A stretch of 64,000 nucleotides of DNA from Neorhizobium galegae bv. orientalis str. HAMBI 540 (GCF_000731315.1 NZ_HG938353.1:1364001-1428000); one strand, 5' to 3'; counted from the first letter of the stretch, positions 1-8,889 are shown. Translations and numbers: made by a program. The notes: generated from the sequence alone by a model not told the origin.

Positions 1-471
1 GGTTACTCCTTCATGATTCCGGTCGCGGCTGCCGAACATCCGCTTGCGAAGTTCGGTCGGCCCCTGACGCTCGCGGACGTGCGCGAGGAAGTCCAGCTGG
101 TCGTCACGGATACGTCCGGCCTGACGAATGGCCGCGATTTCAATGTCCTGTCCTATAAGACATGGCGCGTCAGCGATATCGCCACCAAGCACCAGTTGAT
201 CAAGGGTGGTCTTGGCTGGGGCGGCCTGCCCGCTTCGGTCGCCGGAAGGGACATCATGGACGGAACTCTCGTCGCGCTCGATCTCGAAGCCTACGAGCAG
301 AGCCAATACCCGCTTTATGCCATGCGCAAAGCAGCAAACCCTCTGGGACCTGCGGGCCAATGGCTGGTCGATGCCATGGAGCGTCGGCTGTCGACCTGCC
401 CGAGCCATGACGACTTCAAGCAGATGCTCGGCATCGAACTTCGGGAAGGAATGCCTCAAGCCGCTGAATAG
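1..471 (+). CDS. LysR-family transcriptional regulator, C-terminal part (cut by window edge)
   Basis: The reading frame is open from the first base of the window to a stop at 471, so only the last 156 residues are visible. They look like the second half of a LysR substrate-binding domain: a hydrophobic strand followed by HPLA, the region VSDIATKHQLIKGGLGWGG that contains the typical G-x-G-x-G-x-L-P turn (GGLGWGGLPASVAG), and a C-terminal helix ending shortly after WLVDAMERRL. The helix-turn-helix lies off the left edge, so effector and targets cannot be inferred. It converges with the transporter gene that ends at 508. Family assignment is from the fold pattern only; no specific member is recognised. 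Confidence 0.8.
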   Translation, partial: GYSFMIPVAAAEHPLAKFGRPLTLADVREEVQLVVTDTSGLTNGRDFNVLSYKTWRVSDIATKHQLIKGGLGWGGLPASVAGRDIMDGTLVALDLEAYEQSQYPLYAMRKAANPLGPAGQWLVDAMERRLSTCPSHDDFKQMLGIELREGMPQAAE

Positions 472-507
472 CCGAAGCGATGCCGACCAGGGCGCATCAA
501 CGCGGGG

Positions 508-1536
508 TCAAAGCCAGTCGATGCGCTTGAGGATCCACAGCGTGCCCGCAGAAATAACGACGACGAGCACAACGATGACCAGGAAAGCCCAGGTGTCGTT
601 AACACCGGGAATGCCACCAACATTCATGCCGAAGAGGCCGGCGACGACGCTCGGCGGCAGGAGAAGGGCCGCCAAAGCGGCAAGCCTGTTGGAATTGCGC
701 GCGATCCGTTCGCCGATAACCGTCGAAAGGTCGTCATGAAGGATGCCGGTGCGGTCGCGGATCGCGTCAAGATATTCGATGAACCGCATCAGCTTGTCGA
801 TCACCTCGCGAAAGCGGAGCTTGTCGCGTTCCTTTAGCCATGGTGCATCGTCGTGCTCGATCCTGTTGAGCGCGTCGCGTTGCGGCGCGAGATAGCGGCG
901 TAGCTGTACGGCGCGGCGGCGCAGCAGCTTGAGCCTCAGCCGGACTTCGCTTGCTTCACCCTTGAAAATCAGCTCGTCAAGTTCGTCGACCTCTTCGTCC
1001 ATGTCGTCGAGCACCGGCTCCAGATCGCGGACGAGCTTGTCGCTGACGAGCGCCAGCAGTTCTCCCGCCTGCCGGGGACCCTTGCCATTATCGAGCGCCC
1101 GTCGGATATCGCGCAGCGCGGTGATATAGTGGCCGCTGTCGCGCAATGTCACCAGTCGGTGCTCGTCCACCCAGATATGCAGCGGCACGAGATCGATCTC
1201 GTCGGAGTTTTTCTCTGCTTCTTCCGGCGGAGCGGCGCAGACACCCCGCAGGATGATCAGTAGTCCGTCGCCGACGGGCTCGACGCGCGGGCGGGAATCC
1301 TCCGCAAGAAGCGCCTCCGCCACCAGCGGATCGAAGCCGCCATTGGTATTTATCCATTCCGCGGTCGCCGGATGATCGCGCTCGAAATGCAGCCAGACGA
1401 TACCGTCGCCCGGCTTCCAGCTGCAGGCCTCGGACATGTTCATCGTCCTGCAGCCGCCGTGGCCATCGAGGACAAGGACGAAGCGCAGGCCTGGCTCGTC
1501 TCCGTAGCTTACTGCGGTCTTTGCCTTTTCGAGCAT
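508..1536 (-). CDS. zntB: ZntB/CorA-family metal ion transporter
   Basis: Inner-membrane transporter of the CorA superfamily, 342 residues. The family forms pentamers with a large N-terminal cytoplasmic domain and two C-terminal transmembrane helices per subunit. Visible here are the long charged helix LLRRRAVQLRRYLAPQR, the signature GMNVGGIPG after the first membrane helix (AALAALLLPPSVVAGLFGMN), and a second helix (WAFLVIVVLVVVISAGTLWI) ending with a short basic tail. GMNVGGIP rather than GMN plus an acidic loop is typical of the ZntB branch, which moves zinc; CorA branches move magnesium or cobalt, so the ion is inferred. The start at 1536 is chosen because GGAGGA lies nine bases upstream; an ATG 15 codons earlier has no such site. 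Confidence 0.85.
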   Translation of the reverse strand: MLEKAKTAVSYGDEPGLRFVLVLDGHGGCRTMNMSEACSWKPGDGIVWLHFERDHPATAEWINTNGGFDPLVAEALLAEDSRPRVEPVGDGLLIILRGVCAAPPEEAEKNSDEIDLVPLHIWVDEHRLVTLRDSGHYITALRDIRRALDNGKGPRQAGELLALVSDKLVRDLEPVLDDMDEEVDELDELIFKGEASEVRLRLKLLRRRAVQLRRYLAPQRDALNRIEHDDAPWLKERDKLRFREVIDKLMRFIEYLDAIRDRTGILHDDLSTVIGERIARNSNRLAALAALLLPPSVVAGLFGMNVGGIPGVNDTWAFLVIVVLVVVISAGTLWILKRIDWL

Positions 1537-1650
1537 CCGTGTGCGTCCTCCCCGCCGATTTCGGATCGATTCTACCAGCAAATACTGTGCCCGCGAAGGG
1601 TAAGCATTCCCTCAACAACGGCGGAACGATCGGCAGTCACCGGCTGCGAG

Positions 1651-1678
1651 TTGACGACGTGTCGACCTCTGCTATAAC
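1651..1678 (+). promoter_or_regulatory. Sigma-70-type promoter candidate for the DUF2087 gene
   Basis: TTGACG at 1651-1656 and TATAAC at 1673-1678 are separated by 16 bases, a close match to the housekeeping consensus. It lies about 160 bases upstream of the ATG at 1838, in the roughly 300-base gap between the divergent transporter and DUF2087 genes. I see no gene in that gap. Confidence 0.5.
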
Positions 1679-1837
1679 GGCACAACGGTCTGCAGTTCAC
1701 CGAGGCGTTGCCGTCCCGAAAGGGAAGCTAAACCTGCTCATGACAAAGATGATCAGCACTTATCCCGTGCTAGAGTCGACAAGCCGGCGACCAGCGACAC
1801 CCTGATTTTTAGGGAATGGCACGTTTAAGGATAAGAC

Positions 1838-2398
1838 ATGCCGAGATCCATCTTTCCCATGGAGATCGCCGACCTGTCGGCTTTCGCCAAATCCGTCCGC
1901 GACGGGATCGCCAGGTTCGATCACAAGCCGAGCCATCTGGAGATGCTCAATCTCCTGACGCGCGCAGCGGGCTTCCGCAACTACCAGCATTTTCGCGCCG
2001 TTGCCAAAACAGCCGACGTCATCGCCGAGTGGCGCCCGGTGCTGGAAGACACGCCGGCGCCCGACGAGGCGCGGGTGCTGAAGACAGCTCGCCATTTCGA
2101 CGAGGAGGGCAGGCTGGTGCGCTGGCCCGGCAAGCGCGGGCAGCAGGAAATCTGCCTGTGGTTCCTGTGGTCGAAGATACCGGCGGACCGGGAGTTCACC
2201 GAACGGCAGATCAGTGAACTCTTGAACACGCTGCACTTCTTCGGCGATGCCGCGATGCTGCGCCGCGATCTCTTCGATTTCGGTCTCGTCCAGCGCACGC
2301 GGGACGGCCGGGAATACCGCCGCATCGAAAAGAAGCCGCCAGCCGAACTGAAGCTGCTGCTGTCGCGGCTCGGCCTCGCCAGGGCAACGGCGGCATAA
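1838..2398 (+). CDS. DUF2087 domain protein
   Basis: 186-residue soluble protein. The C-terminal half (about residues 85-165) fits DUF2087: FDEEGRLVRWPGKRGQQE, then a hydrophobic WFLWSKIP, TERQISELL, and DAAMLRRDLFDFGLVQRTRDGREYRR, which reads like a winged-helix DNA-binding fold. The N-terminal part (SHLEMLNLLTRAAGFRNYQHFRA) resembles a small helical module often fused to this domain. A regulatory role is plausible but unproven. The start has AAGGA six bases upstream. It stands alone: the next gene downstream is convergent. Confidence 0.7.
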   Translation: MPRSIFPMEIADLSAFAKSVRDGIARFDHKPSHLEMLNLLTRAAGFRNYQHFRAVAKTADVIAEWRPVLEDTPAPDEARVLKTARHFDEEGRLVRWPGKRGQQEICLWFLWSKIPADREFTERQISELLNTLHFFGDAAMLRRDLFDFGLVQRTRDGREYRRIEKKPPAELKLLLSRLGLARATAA

Positions 2399-2485
2399 CC
2401 GTCAGTCGGCTCATTCCGGATCGGTCCAAATCGCGATCGTGAGCCATCGGTTGGGACTTCCCTGCCGATGGCCTCTCCGATAGAA

Positions 2486-3322
2486 TCAGAGTTCCAACGC
2501 GCCCTGAATACATGTGACTACGTCTCCACCGATCCAGATATCGTCGCCGACTTTGTCGACATACACCCGTCCGGCGCGGCCAAGCACAGTGCCCTGCGCC
2601 GCAACGTAGCTTTCCGGCGCGACACCGGATCCGATCAGCCATTGGGCAAGGCCGGCGTTGAGACTGCCGGTGACCGGATCCTCATAGCCGTTGCGGGTAA
2701 AGGCACGCACCTCGAATTGCGCGTCCTTGCCGTCAAGATCGGGATTGAAGCTCCCGACGAGCCCGACGCGGGTGCCGGCGAGAGCGGAATAGTCCGGCTT
2801 GACCGCCAGCACATCGGCGCGCGAGGGCAGGCGGACGCCGATCCAGTCCGGGCCATTCTCGCACCAGCTGGAATCCTCGATCAGGTTGGTGGGCAGGCTG
2901 AGCGCCTTGGCGATCCTCTCCACCAGCGCCGGATCCACCGGGCCGCTGCGCGTCAGCGGCGGCGCCGCAAACGCAAGCCGGTTGCCGTCACGGCGGATGC
3001 GGACGAGGCCCGCGCCGCATTCCTGCACGATGTCACCGGTCGGTGATGTCTGTTGCTGCGAGAGCCAGACATGCGCACTGCCGAGCGTCGGATGGCCGGC
3101 GAAAGGCAGTTCCTGCGACGGTGTGAAAATCCTCACCCGGTAGCTGGCCTTCGGATCGGTCGGCTCGAGCAGGAATGTCGTTTCGCTGAGATTGGTCCAG
3201 TTGGCGAAGGACTGCATCTGCGCGTCGCTCAGTCCGTCGGCGCCGATCACCACGGCAAGCGGATTTCCGCGCATCGGCTGGCTGGAGAAGACGTCGACTT
3301 GCTGAAAGGAGAATTTGAGCAT
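2486..3322 (-). CDS. PhzF-family isomerase/epimerase
   Basis: 278 residues, the normal length of the PhzF family (diaminopimelate-epimerase fold, two similar halves). Family marks visible: QVDVFSSQPMRGNPLAVV at the N-terminus, NLSETTFLL carrying the catalytic glutamate, FAGHPTLGSAHVW, and in the second half GYEDPVTGSLNAGLAQWL and GRAGRVYV. The named member PhzF isomerises a phenazine precursor, but most members occur outside phenazine clusters, as here, and their substrates are unknown. No phenazine genes are present, so the gene symbol is withheld. It is transcribed away from the DUF2087 gene and lies downstream of cpdB, separated from it by a terminator. Confidence 0.85.
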   Translation of the reverse strand: MLKFSFQQVDVFSSQPMRGNPLAVVIGADGLSDAQMQSFANWTNLSETTFLLEPTDPKASYRVRIFTPSQELPFAGHPTLGSAHVWLSQQQTSPTGDIVQECGAGLVRIRRDGNRLAFAAPPLTRSGPVDPALVERIAKALSLPTNLIEDSSWCENGPDWIGVRLPSRADVLAVKPDYSALAGTRVGLVGSFNPDLDGKDAQFEVRAFTRNGYEDPVTGSLNAGLAQWLIGSGVAPESYVAAQGTVLGRAGRVYVDKVGDDIWIGGDVVTCIQGALEL

Positions 3323-3341
3323 TGCCTTGCCTCATGCAGTT

Positions 3342-3373
3342 GAAAAGAAAGACGGCAGCCAAGGCTGCCGTCC
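3342..3373 (-). terminator. Rho-independent terminator of cpdB
   Basis: On the minus strand a ten-base-pair perfect stem (GACGGCAGCC / GGCTGCCGTC, 3352-3361 with 3364-3373, two-base loop) is followed by a T-rich tail TCTTTCTTTTC at 3342-3352. It lies just after the cpdB stop and before the phzF-like start. Confidence 0.75.
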
Positions 3374-3401
3374 AAATATTGCCGAAAGGTGATATTGGCC
3401 G

Positions 3402-5390
3402 TTACAGCACCAGCCGGAACTTGGCAAAACCGTTCTCGCCGTCGCCGGCGTCCTCGATCTTGGCACCCTTGACCGCGGTAGCGAACTGCCGGGCCTTGGG
3501 GCCGGTCTCGAAGATCGCGCTTGTGCCGGGCAGCGGCTTGAACGACCAGTTGGCGTCGGCCGACGGGTTGATCGTGCCCTGTTCGACGATATAGCGGACG
3601 ATCACGTCGCGGTTGGTGTCGGGGGCCACGAAAATCACCTTGTCGCCGGCAATTTCCGGGAACTTGCCGCCGCCGCCGGCGCGGTAATTGTTGGTCGCCA
3701 CCACGAATTTCTGGGCCGGATCGATCGGCTTGCCGTTGTACTTGAGGTCGACGATGCGGTTGGAGTTGGCATTGATGAGCTTGCCGTCCTTGTCGAAGCG
3801 GGTCGGCTGCGACAGGTCTATCTGGTAGGTGACGCCGTCGATGACGTCGTAATTGTAGGACGGGAAATCGTTGTTGAGCAGCGGCGCGTCCTTGGCGCCT
3901 GACGCAACCTGATTGAACATCCCGGCCGACATTTCCAGCCAGTTCTTGACCTGCGCTCCGGTGATCAGCACCGCCTGCACGGTATTCGGATAGAGATAGA
4001 GATCGGCGACGTTCTTGATGGCGATGTCGCCTGCCGGGACATCCGTGAAATATTCGGCACCGCCGCGGCCGCCGGCCTTGAAGGGTGCTGCGGCCGAAAG
4101 CACCGGAATATCCTTGTACTGGCCTTCCTTCAGCATCTCCTTGATATACCAGGTCTGCGCATTGGCGACGATCTGCACCGACGGATCGTCGGCGACCAGC
4201 GCGAAATAGGAATAGAGCGGCGCCGAGCTCTTGCCGACCGCGCGGCGGATATAGGCAAGCGTCGCCTCATGCTCTTCTTTGGCGGCAGCGATGATTTCCG
4301 GCTTGTCCTTGACGTCGGCGACGATCTTGCGGGCATCGTCGCGGTGATAGATCGGCCGGGCTTCGGAGGTGGAATCGACGATCTTCCAACTCTTGCCATC
4401 CTTTTCGAGCAGCAGGTCGATCAGGCCCATATGCGAACCCCAGAAGCCGCCCATAACGGCGGGCTTGCCCATCAGCTTGCCCTTTTTCGTGTCCGCACCG
4501 GTAATGCCGTCGAAATCCTTGGTGCCGGGGAAGACCAGATGCTGGTGCCCGGTGAAGATCGCGTCGATGCCTTCGACGCCGGCGAGATAGAGCGACGCGT
4601 TCTCCATACGGTCGCCCAGGCCCCCGCCGTCGATGCCGGAATGGGAGAGTGCGATGACGATATCGGCGCCTTCCTCCTTCATGACCGGCACCCAGGCTCT
4701 GGCCGCCTCGACGATGTCGCGGGTCTGGGCCTTGCCTTCGAGGTTCTTCGCATCCCAGGTCATGATCTGCGGTGGCACGAAGCCGATGAAGCCGACCTTG
4801 ACCGCGCTCGTGGCGCCGGAACCGTCACGGATCTGCTTTTCGACGATCACGTAGGGTTTGAGGAAAAGGTCGTCCTTCTTGGCGTCGGATGCCAGCATGC
4901 CCTTGGTGAGGTTGGCGCAGACGTAAGGGAAGCCGGAGCCAGCCAGCACCTTGAACAGAAAGTCGAGACCGTAGTTGAATTCATGGTTGCCGAGCGTGCC
5001 GGCATCGTAGCCGAGTATGTTCATCGCCTTGATGACCGGGTGCTTGTCGCCGTCCTTCATGCCGCGCTCATAGGCCATGTAGTCGCCCATGGGGTTGCCC
5101 TGCAGGAAGTCGCCATTGTCGATCAGCATGGAGTTGCCGGCTTCGGCACGGATTGCGTCGATGATCGAGGCGGTGCGGGCGAGGCCAAGCGTGTCGTTCG
5201 GCTTGTCGGCATAATAATCGTAAGGGAAGACGTGGACGTGGATGTCGGTCGTTTCCATGATGCGCAGATGCGCCTGATTGCCGGCGGCGCGTGCAGCGAA
5301 CGGGTGCAGCATGACAAGCGCCGACGAGGCGGCAAAACCTCCGAGCAGCGAGCGGCGGGTGATCGGGTGAAGATCGTTAAGCGACGACAT
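3402..5390 (-). CDS. cpdB: 2',3'-cyclic-nucleotide 2'-phosphodiesterase / 3'-nucleotidase
   Basis: Periplasmic bifunctional enzyme that opens 2',3'-cyclic nucleotides and removes the 3' phosphate, letting cells scavenge nucleotides; 662 residues, the usual length. The N-terminus has a Tat signal (TRRSLLGGFAASSALVML, cleavage near ARAAG). The metallophosphatase domain follows: METTDIHVHVFPYDYY, DNGDFLQGNPMGDY, LGNHEFNYGLDF, ALSHSGIDGG and FTGHQHLVFPG supply the metal ligands. The second half is the 5'-nucleotidase C-terminal substrate domain (PSYNYDVIDGVTYQID; FVVATNNYRAGGGG). AAGGAGG lies six bases before the ATG. Tat rather than Sec export suggests folding with metal in the cytoplasm (inference). 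Confidence 0.93.
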   Translation of the reverse strand: MSSLNDLHPITRRSLLGGFAASSALVMLHPFAARAAGNQAHLRIMETTDIHVHVFPYDYYADKPNDTLGLARTASIIDAIRAEAGNSMLIDNGDFLQGNPMGDYMAYERGMKDGDKHPVIKAMNILGYDAGTLGNHEFNYGLDFLFKVLAGSGFPYVCANLTKGMLASDAKKDDLFLKPYVIVEKQIRDGSGATSAVKVGFIGFVPPQIMTWDAKNLEGKAQTRDIVEAARAWVPVMKEEGADIVIALSHSGIDGGGLGDRMENASLYLAGVEGIDAIFTGHQHLVFPGTKDFDGITGADTKKGKLMGKPAVMGGFWGSHMGLIDLLLEKDGKSWKIVDSTSEARPIYHRDDARKIVADVKDKPEIIAAAKEEHEATLAYIRRAVGKSSAPLYSYFALVADDPSVQIVANAQTWYIKEMLKEGQYKDIPVLSAAAPFKAGGRGGAEYFTDVPAGDIAIKNVADLYLYPNTVQAVLITGAQVKNWLEMSAGMFNQVASGAKDAPLLNNDFPSYNYDVIDGVTYQIDLSQPTRFDKDGKLINANSNRIVDLKYNGKPIDPAQKFVVATNNYRAGGGGKFPEIAGDKVIFVAPDTNRDVIVRYIVEQGTINPSADANWSFKPLPGTSAIFETGPKARQFATAVKGAKIEDAGDGENGFAKFRLVL

Positions 5391-5549
5391 GGGCAGCCTC
5401 CTTGGAACGGACCGGTGAGCGACAATTCGGCGCCATATTGACGCGCGAGGATTGTATCTCCAAGCGGATTCTGAAGCGGTGGAGGAGATGGTGCGACGAT
5501 CGCGGGCTCTGTCCTGAAGGCGGTCAGGAAGAGGTGCGAACCCGACGAG

Positions 5550-5918
5550 TCAATAGGCCGCCATCCGCATCGCGTCGACGAGTTGGGCCATCTGGAAGGG
5601 TTTGGGAAGGATCGGGATATGGCGCATTTCGGCAGGCAGGCTTAGCGCCCCGTATCCGGTCACGAAAATGAAGGGGATGTCCCGCGCGGTAAGGATCTCG
5701 GCGACCGGAAAGCTGGCTTCGCCGGCAAGGTTCACGTCCAGCAGGGCCATGTCCAGGGGAAGTGACCGAGCCTTGATGATCGCATCATCGAGCCGCGAGG
5801 CCGTCCCCATCATCCTGCAGCCGATCTGCTCCAGGAACTCTTCGAGCATCATCGAAACAAGTGCCTCGTCCTCGATGATGAGGACGCGAATTCCGACAAA
5901 GATCTGGGCATCGTTCAC
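5550..5918 (-). CDS. Single-domain response regulator
   Basis: A receiver domain only, 122 residues, with no output domain. It shows the acidic pair in VLIIEDEALV, the phospho-acceptor aspartate in MALLDVNLAG, threonine in FIFVTGYG and the conserved lysine in ILPKPF. The GTG start at 5918 overlaps the stop of the upstream kinase gene (GTGA), so the two are translationally coupled; longer in-frame readings would lie wholly inside the kinase gene and are rejected. It is the likely phosphorylation target of that kinase. How the signal is passed on is unknown; single-domain regulators act by protein contact or as phosphate sinks. Confidence 0.85.
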   Translation of the reverse strand: MNDAQIFVGIRVLIIEDEALVSMMLEEFLEQIGCRMMGTASRLDDAIIKARSLPLDMALLDVNLAGEASFPVAEILTARDIPFIFVTGYGALSLPAEMRHIPILPKPFQMAQLVDAMRMAAY

Positions 5919-7549
5919 CTTGCACCCGCTTGCAGGGCACCCGCTTGCAGGAAGGGTGTCACCTCGGCCGAGACGACGACGTCGCAGAGCGGCGCCTCTA
6001 TTGTCCCGACGATCCCGGCAGGCTGATCGAATATCACTGATGCCTTGCCGCCGAGATCCTGGGCAAGGCTGCGCTCGATCAGCCTGACGCCGAACCCTCG
6101 TCTCGACGGCACGGCGACAGGCGGTCCGCCGCTTTCGATCCATGTCAATCGCAGCAGAGGTTTGGCACCCTCGACAATCTGCCAGTTTATCGCGACATGA
6201 CCGTTAAGCGTCGAGAGCGCGCCGTATTTCAAGGCATTGGTCGTCAGTTCGTGCAGACCCATGGCAAGCGCGAGCGCCGCCCGCGGCAGCAATCGCAGCG
6301 ACGGACCAGAGACCGCGAAGCGATGGTCTCCGCCCTCGCCAAACGGCGCCAGTGCACCGGTGACCACATCGTCGATATCAGCTCCCTCCCATTTTTCGCG
6401 GGTGAGCACGTCATGCGCGGCCGCCAGCGCCATGAGGCGCCGCTCCAGATTCTGGCGCACGATCGGGTCGCCGCCCCGCAGGGTCTGGGAGGCGATGGCC
6501 TGGACGGTCGCAAGCGTGTTTTTGACGCGGTGGTTCAACTCGTTGACCATGAGTTGCAGCCGTTCCTCGATCCGTTTCCTCTCGGTGATTTCGACCGAGA
6601 CGCCGACCAGGCCGATGACTTTGCCATCGGCATCACGCAACGGAGCTTTGGTCGACGACCAGACCCGTGGGTGGCGGCCCTCGCGGCTGATGACCTCTTC
6701 GAATTCTTCGGTCCTCGCCTGATCCATGATCCGACGGTCGTTGACCATCACCGCTTCGGCCTGGCCTTTGCTGTCCAGAAACTCCAGGTCCGTGCGGCCT
6801 TCGACTTCGGGCCAAGGCTTGCCGATCAGGTCGAGCGTCGAGACATTCGCCAGGATGATGCGGCCCTGCAGGTCCTTGGCGTAGATCAGCCCCGGCGCGG
6901 TCTCCAGGATGGCGCGGAGCAGGGCGTTCGTCTGATGGAGCTGCCTTTGGGCGAGCTTGATGGAGGTGATGTCGCTGCTGACTTCAATCGCAACTTCCGG
7001 CTCCCCGGCTTCGCCGCGGATCAGCGACCATTTGCCGATGATGTGGATCTCTCTGCCATCCTTGTGGCGACGCGTGAGTTCACCCTGCCATTCGCCGTCG
7101 CGCGCGAGGATCGCATTGATTTCCTCCGCCGGGATGGGGAAACGGGTGTGGAAAAGGTCGGATCCGCTTTTTCCCCGGGCTTCTTTTTCGCAATAGCCGT
7201 ACAGGCGTTCTGCGCCGCTCCCCCACAGCACGATCCTCCCGTCGAGACCGTGCAAGGTGCCCTGCGTCTGCCCGAATGTCTGCATGAATCTTTCGAGCCG
7301 TCCGAGTTTGGCATCGATATCGCGCCGCATCCTTCGTTTCGCCCAGATGGACGCTACGAAAGCAGCCGCAGCAAGCGCCAGAAGGATGATCGCCCCGCTC
7401 AAAGTATAGGTCGAGAGGAACGACCCACCCAACGCCGCCAGAAGGCCGACCAGCCCCAGGAGGCCAGCTGTCAGCCATGTAACGAGGGTAGCCCGCATAC
7501 GAGCCGCCCGCGATGTGGTGGAGGGCGAGGCAAAAGGAACCGCAACCAT
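5915..7549 (-). CDS. Membrane-anchored PAS-PAS HWE-family sensor histidine kinase
   Basis: 544 residues. Two hydrophobic segments at about residues 21-40 and 47-68 anchor it with almost no periplasmic loop. Two PAS domains follow (around 85-200, including LHGLDGRIVLWGSGAERLYGY, and 205-330, including LIYAKDLQGRIILANVSTLDL with a PAC-like EITERKRIEERL). The HWE kinase core starts at about residue 335: NELNHRVKNTLATVQAIASQ carries the phospho-histidine, LHELTTNALKYGALS is the N box and GFGVRLIERSLAQDLGG the G box. The HWE family is abundant in rhizobia and many members sense light, redox or general stress; the signal here is unknown. AAGGA lies seven bases upstream of the ATG. The stop overlaps the response regulator start. 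Confidence 0.9.
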   Translation of the reverse strand: MVAVPFASPSTTSRAARMRATLVTWLTAGLLGLVGLLAALGGSFLSTYTLSGAIILLALAAAAFVASIWAKRRMRRDIDAKLGRLERFMQTFGQTQGTLHGLDGRIVLWGSGAERLYGYCEKEARGKSGSDLFHTRFPIPAEEINAILARDGEWQGELTRRHKDGREIHIIGKWSLIRGEAGEPEVAIEVSSDITSIKLAQRQLHQTNALLRAILETAPGLIYAKDLQGRIILANVSTLDLIGKPWPEVEGRTDLEFLDSKGQAEAVMVNDRRIMDQARTEEFEEVISREGRHPRVWSSTKAPLRDADGKVIGLVGVSVEITERKRIEERLQLMVNELNHRVKNTLATVQAIASQTLRGGDPIVRQNLERRLMALAAAHDVLTREKWEGADIDDVVTGALAPFGEGGDHRFAVSGPSLRLLPRAALALAMGLHELTTNALKYGALSTLNGHVAINWQIVEGAKPLLRLTWIESGGPPVAVPSRRGFGVRLIERSLAQDLGGKASVIFDQPAGIVGTIEAPLCDVVVSAEVTPFLQAGALQAGAR

Positions 7550-7851
7550 CGAAGCATCCTTGGTTTTGCCTGCGCGCTGTGACTACGCGCTCAATGCAGG
7601 CGGGAAAAACTGGGACACTTGAACAGCCACCTACTCTCAACGAGGGCGGGTTTTGGTTTTCTTGCTCCGGATAAATTAGGACTTTATCATTTATGGACTC
7701 AACGGCAAGTAGTAAATATTTGGTAAACGTTCACTTCGCCTGGATATTTCGGGCTTCCATGACCTTTACATTGTCGCTGTTTATGCGTGGTGATTCGAAG
7801 GATCGCGAATGTGTTGAAAATTGGATGGCGGCGGGAATGCACCGGCCGATC
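7550..7851. other. Intergenic region, no gene seen
   Basis: About 300 bases between the kinase start and the PilZ gene end, somewhat AT-rich around 7670-7740. I found no convincing coding frame, hairpin or promoter with good spacing for the kinase gene. Confidence 0.4.
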
Positions 7852-8181
7852 TCAGCGCGAGGCCGGCGCATCCTTGTGGAAGAAGCGGAAATAGGACGAG
7901 ACCTGCGCCACCGCATTGCTGTTGATGCTGAACTGCACGCCGAGCCGGCCGCTGCGGCGCCACTTGACAGTGCCTTCCAGGATGCCGAATTCCTCGCTTT
8001 CGACCCGGACCTGACTGCCATCCGCAGCATGGAAAACGCGACCTCCGAGATCAAGCGCCATGCCGGTTGCCGAGAGATCCGTGACACGCCCTTCCACGGC
8101 CTGATTGAAATATTTGACCGTACCCAGGATGCGAGTCTTCTTGCGCTCCGCGCTGCGGGTCTTCATTCGTCCGTTGATCAT
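7852..8181 (-). CDS. PilZ-domain protein
   Basis: A stand-alone PilZ domain of 109 residues, the type that binds cyclic di-GMP. The binding motif is present: an arginine-rich start (RSAERKKTR) followed by DLSATGMAL, matching the R-x3-R and D/N-x-S-x2-G consensus. The rest gives the expected beta barrel (VFHAADGSQVRVESEE; LEGTVKWRRSGRLGVQF). A small protein like this would act as a c-di-GMP adaptor, for example in motility or polysaccharide production, but no partner gene is next to it. GAGG lies about nine bases upstream of the ATG at 8181. Confidence 0.85.
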   Translation of the reverse strand: MINGRMKTRSAERKKTRILGTVKYFNQAVEGRVTDLSATGMALDLGGRVFHAADGSQVRVESEEFGILEGTVKWRRSGRLGVQFSINSNAVAQVSSYFRFFHKDAPASR

Positions 8182-8273
8182 GGTCTCATCCCTCGTTGTT
8201 CCTTAAGCGCGGAAGATACATGTCCCGCCTTGAAATCCCTTTAGGACGATCCGTAAAAGTCGAGCGATCCCGA

Positions 8274-8735
8274 TTACAGCCCTACATTCGGCCTGTCGAT
8301 GATTTCGCGCAGCGCAAAACTCGAATTGATCTTCACAACGTGCGGCAGCGCCGAGAGCCAGTCTCGATGGATGCGCTCGTAATCCTCCAGATCCTTGGCG
8401 GCGACTCGCAGGATGTAATCGTACTCGCCGGACATCAGGTAACAGACCAGAACGTTGGGGCAGAGCTTCACCGCCGCCTCGAATTCGGTGAGCGTCTTGG
8501 CGAACTGGCCGGACAGCGAGATGTGGACGATCACCATCATCTTGTAGTCGAGCGCCTTGTTGGAGAGGCGGGCGTGATAACCGCTGATCGTGCCGCTTTT
8601 TTCAAGGATGTCGAGCCGCCGCGAACAGGCGGACGGAGACAGCCCGACCCGCTCGGCAAGCTCCGCATTGGAGATGCGGCCGTCCTGCTGCAGGGTCCGC
8701 ATGATCGCAAGATCAATGGCATCCATGGCGCTCAT
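8274..8735 (-). CDS. Lrp/AsnC-family regulator, probable regulator of alanine dehydrogenase
   Basis: 153 residues. The N-terminal helix-turn-helix is DAIDLAIMRTLQQDGRISNAELAERVGLSPSACSRRLDIL, and the C-terminal RAM domain includes MSGEYDYILRVAAKDLEDYERIHRDWLSALPHV. Proteins of this family bind amino acids and form octamers that wrap DNA. It is divergent from ald and shares a 150-base promoter region with repeated TTCGCA motifs, so it most likely activates ald in response to alanine, like AldR/BkdR-type proteins (inference). The start at 8735 has AAGGA seven bases upstream; an in-frame start 21 codons earlier would fall within the operator region. Confidence 0.85.
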   Translation of the reverse strand: MSAMDAIDLAIMRTLQQDGRISNAELAERVGLSPSACSRRLDILEKSGTISGYHARLSNKALDYKMMVIVHISLSGQFAKTLTEFEAAVKLCPNVLVCYLMSGEYDYILRVAAKDLEDYERIHRDWLSALPHVVKINSSFALREIIDRPNVGL

Positions 8736-8775
8736 TCGTGGATCCTTCGAAATATTCCTGCTTAGCGCAATTATC

Positions 8776-8822
8776 TGCGAAAATGCGAGCTTTCGCAATT
8801 CGTCTTCGCAAGGACATTCGCA
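8776..8822. promoter_or_regulatory. Lrp-type operator array between the regulator and ald
   Basis: A perfect seven-base inverted repeat TGCGAAA / TTTCGCA (8776-8782 and 8791-8797, eight-base spacer) is followed by two more TTCGCA copies at 8805-8810 and 8817-8822. The three TTCGCA copies are spaced 13 and 12 bases apart, close to a helical turn, as expected for a multimeric Lrp-type protein. Confidence 0.5.
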
Positions 8823-8889
8823 CGATTCTCTGGTTAGCTCCCAGCGGGAACATCAATCGGCGAAAGCCACAACTTGAGAGGAACGCTGT

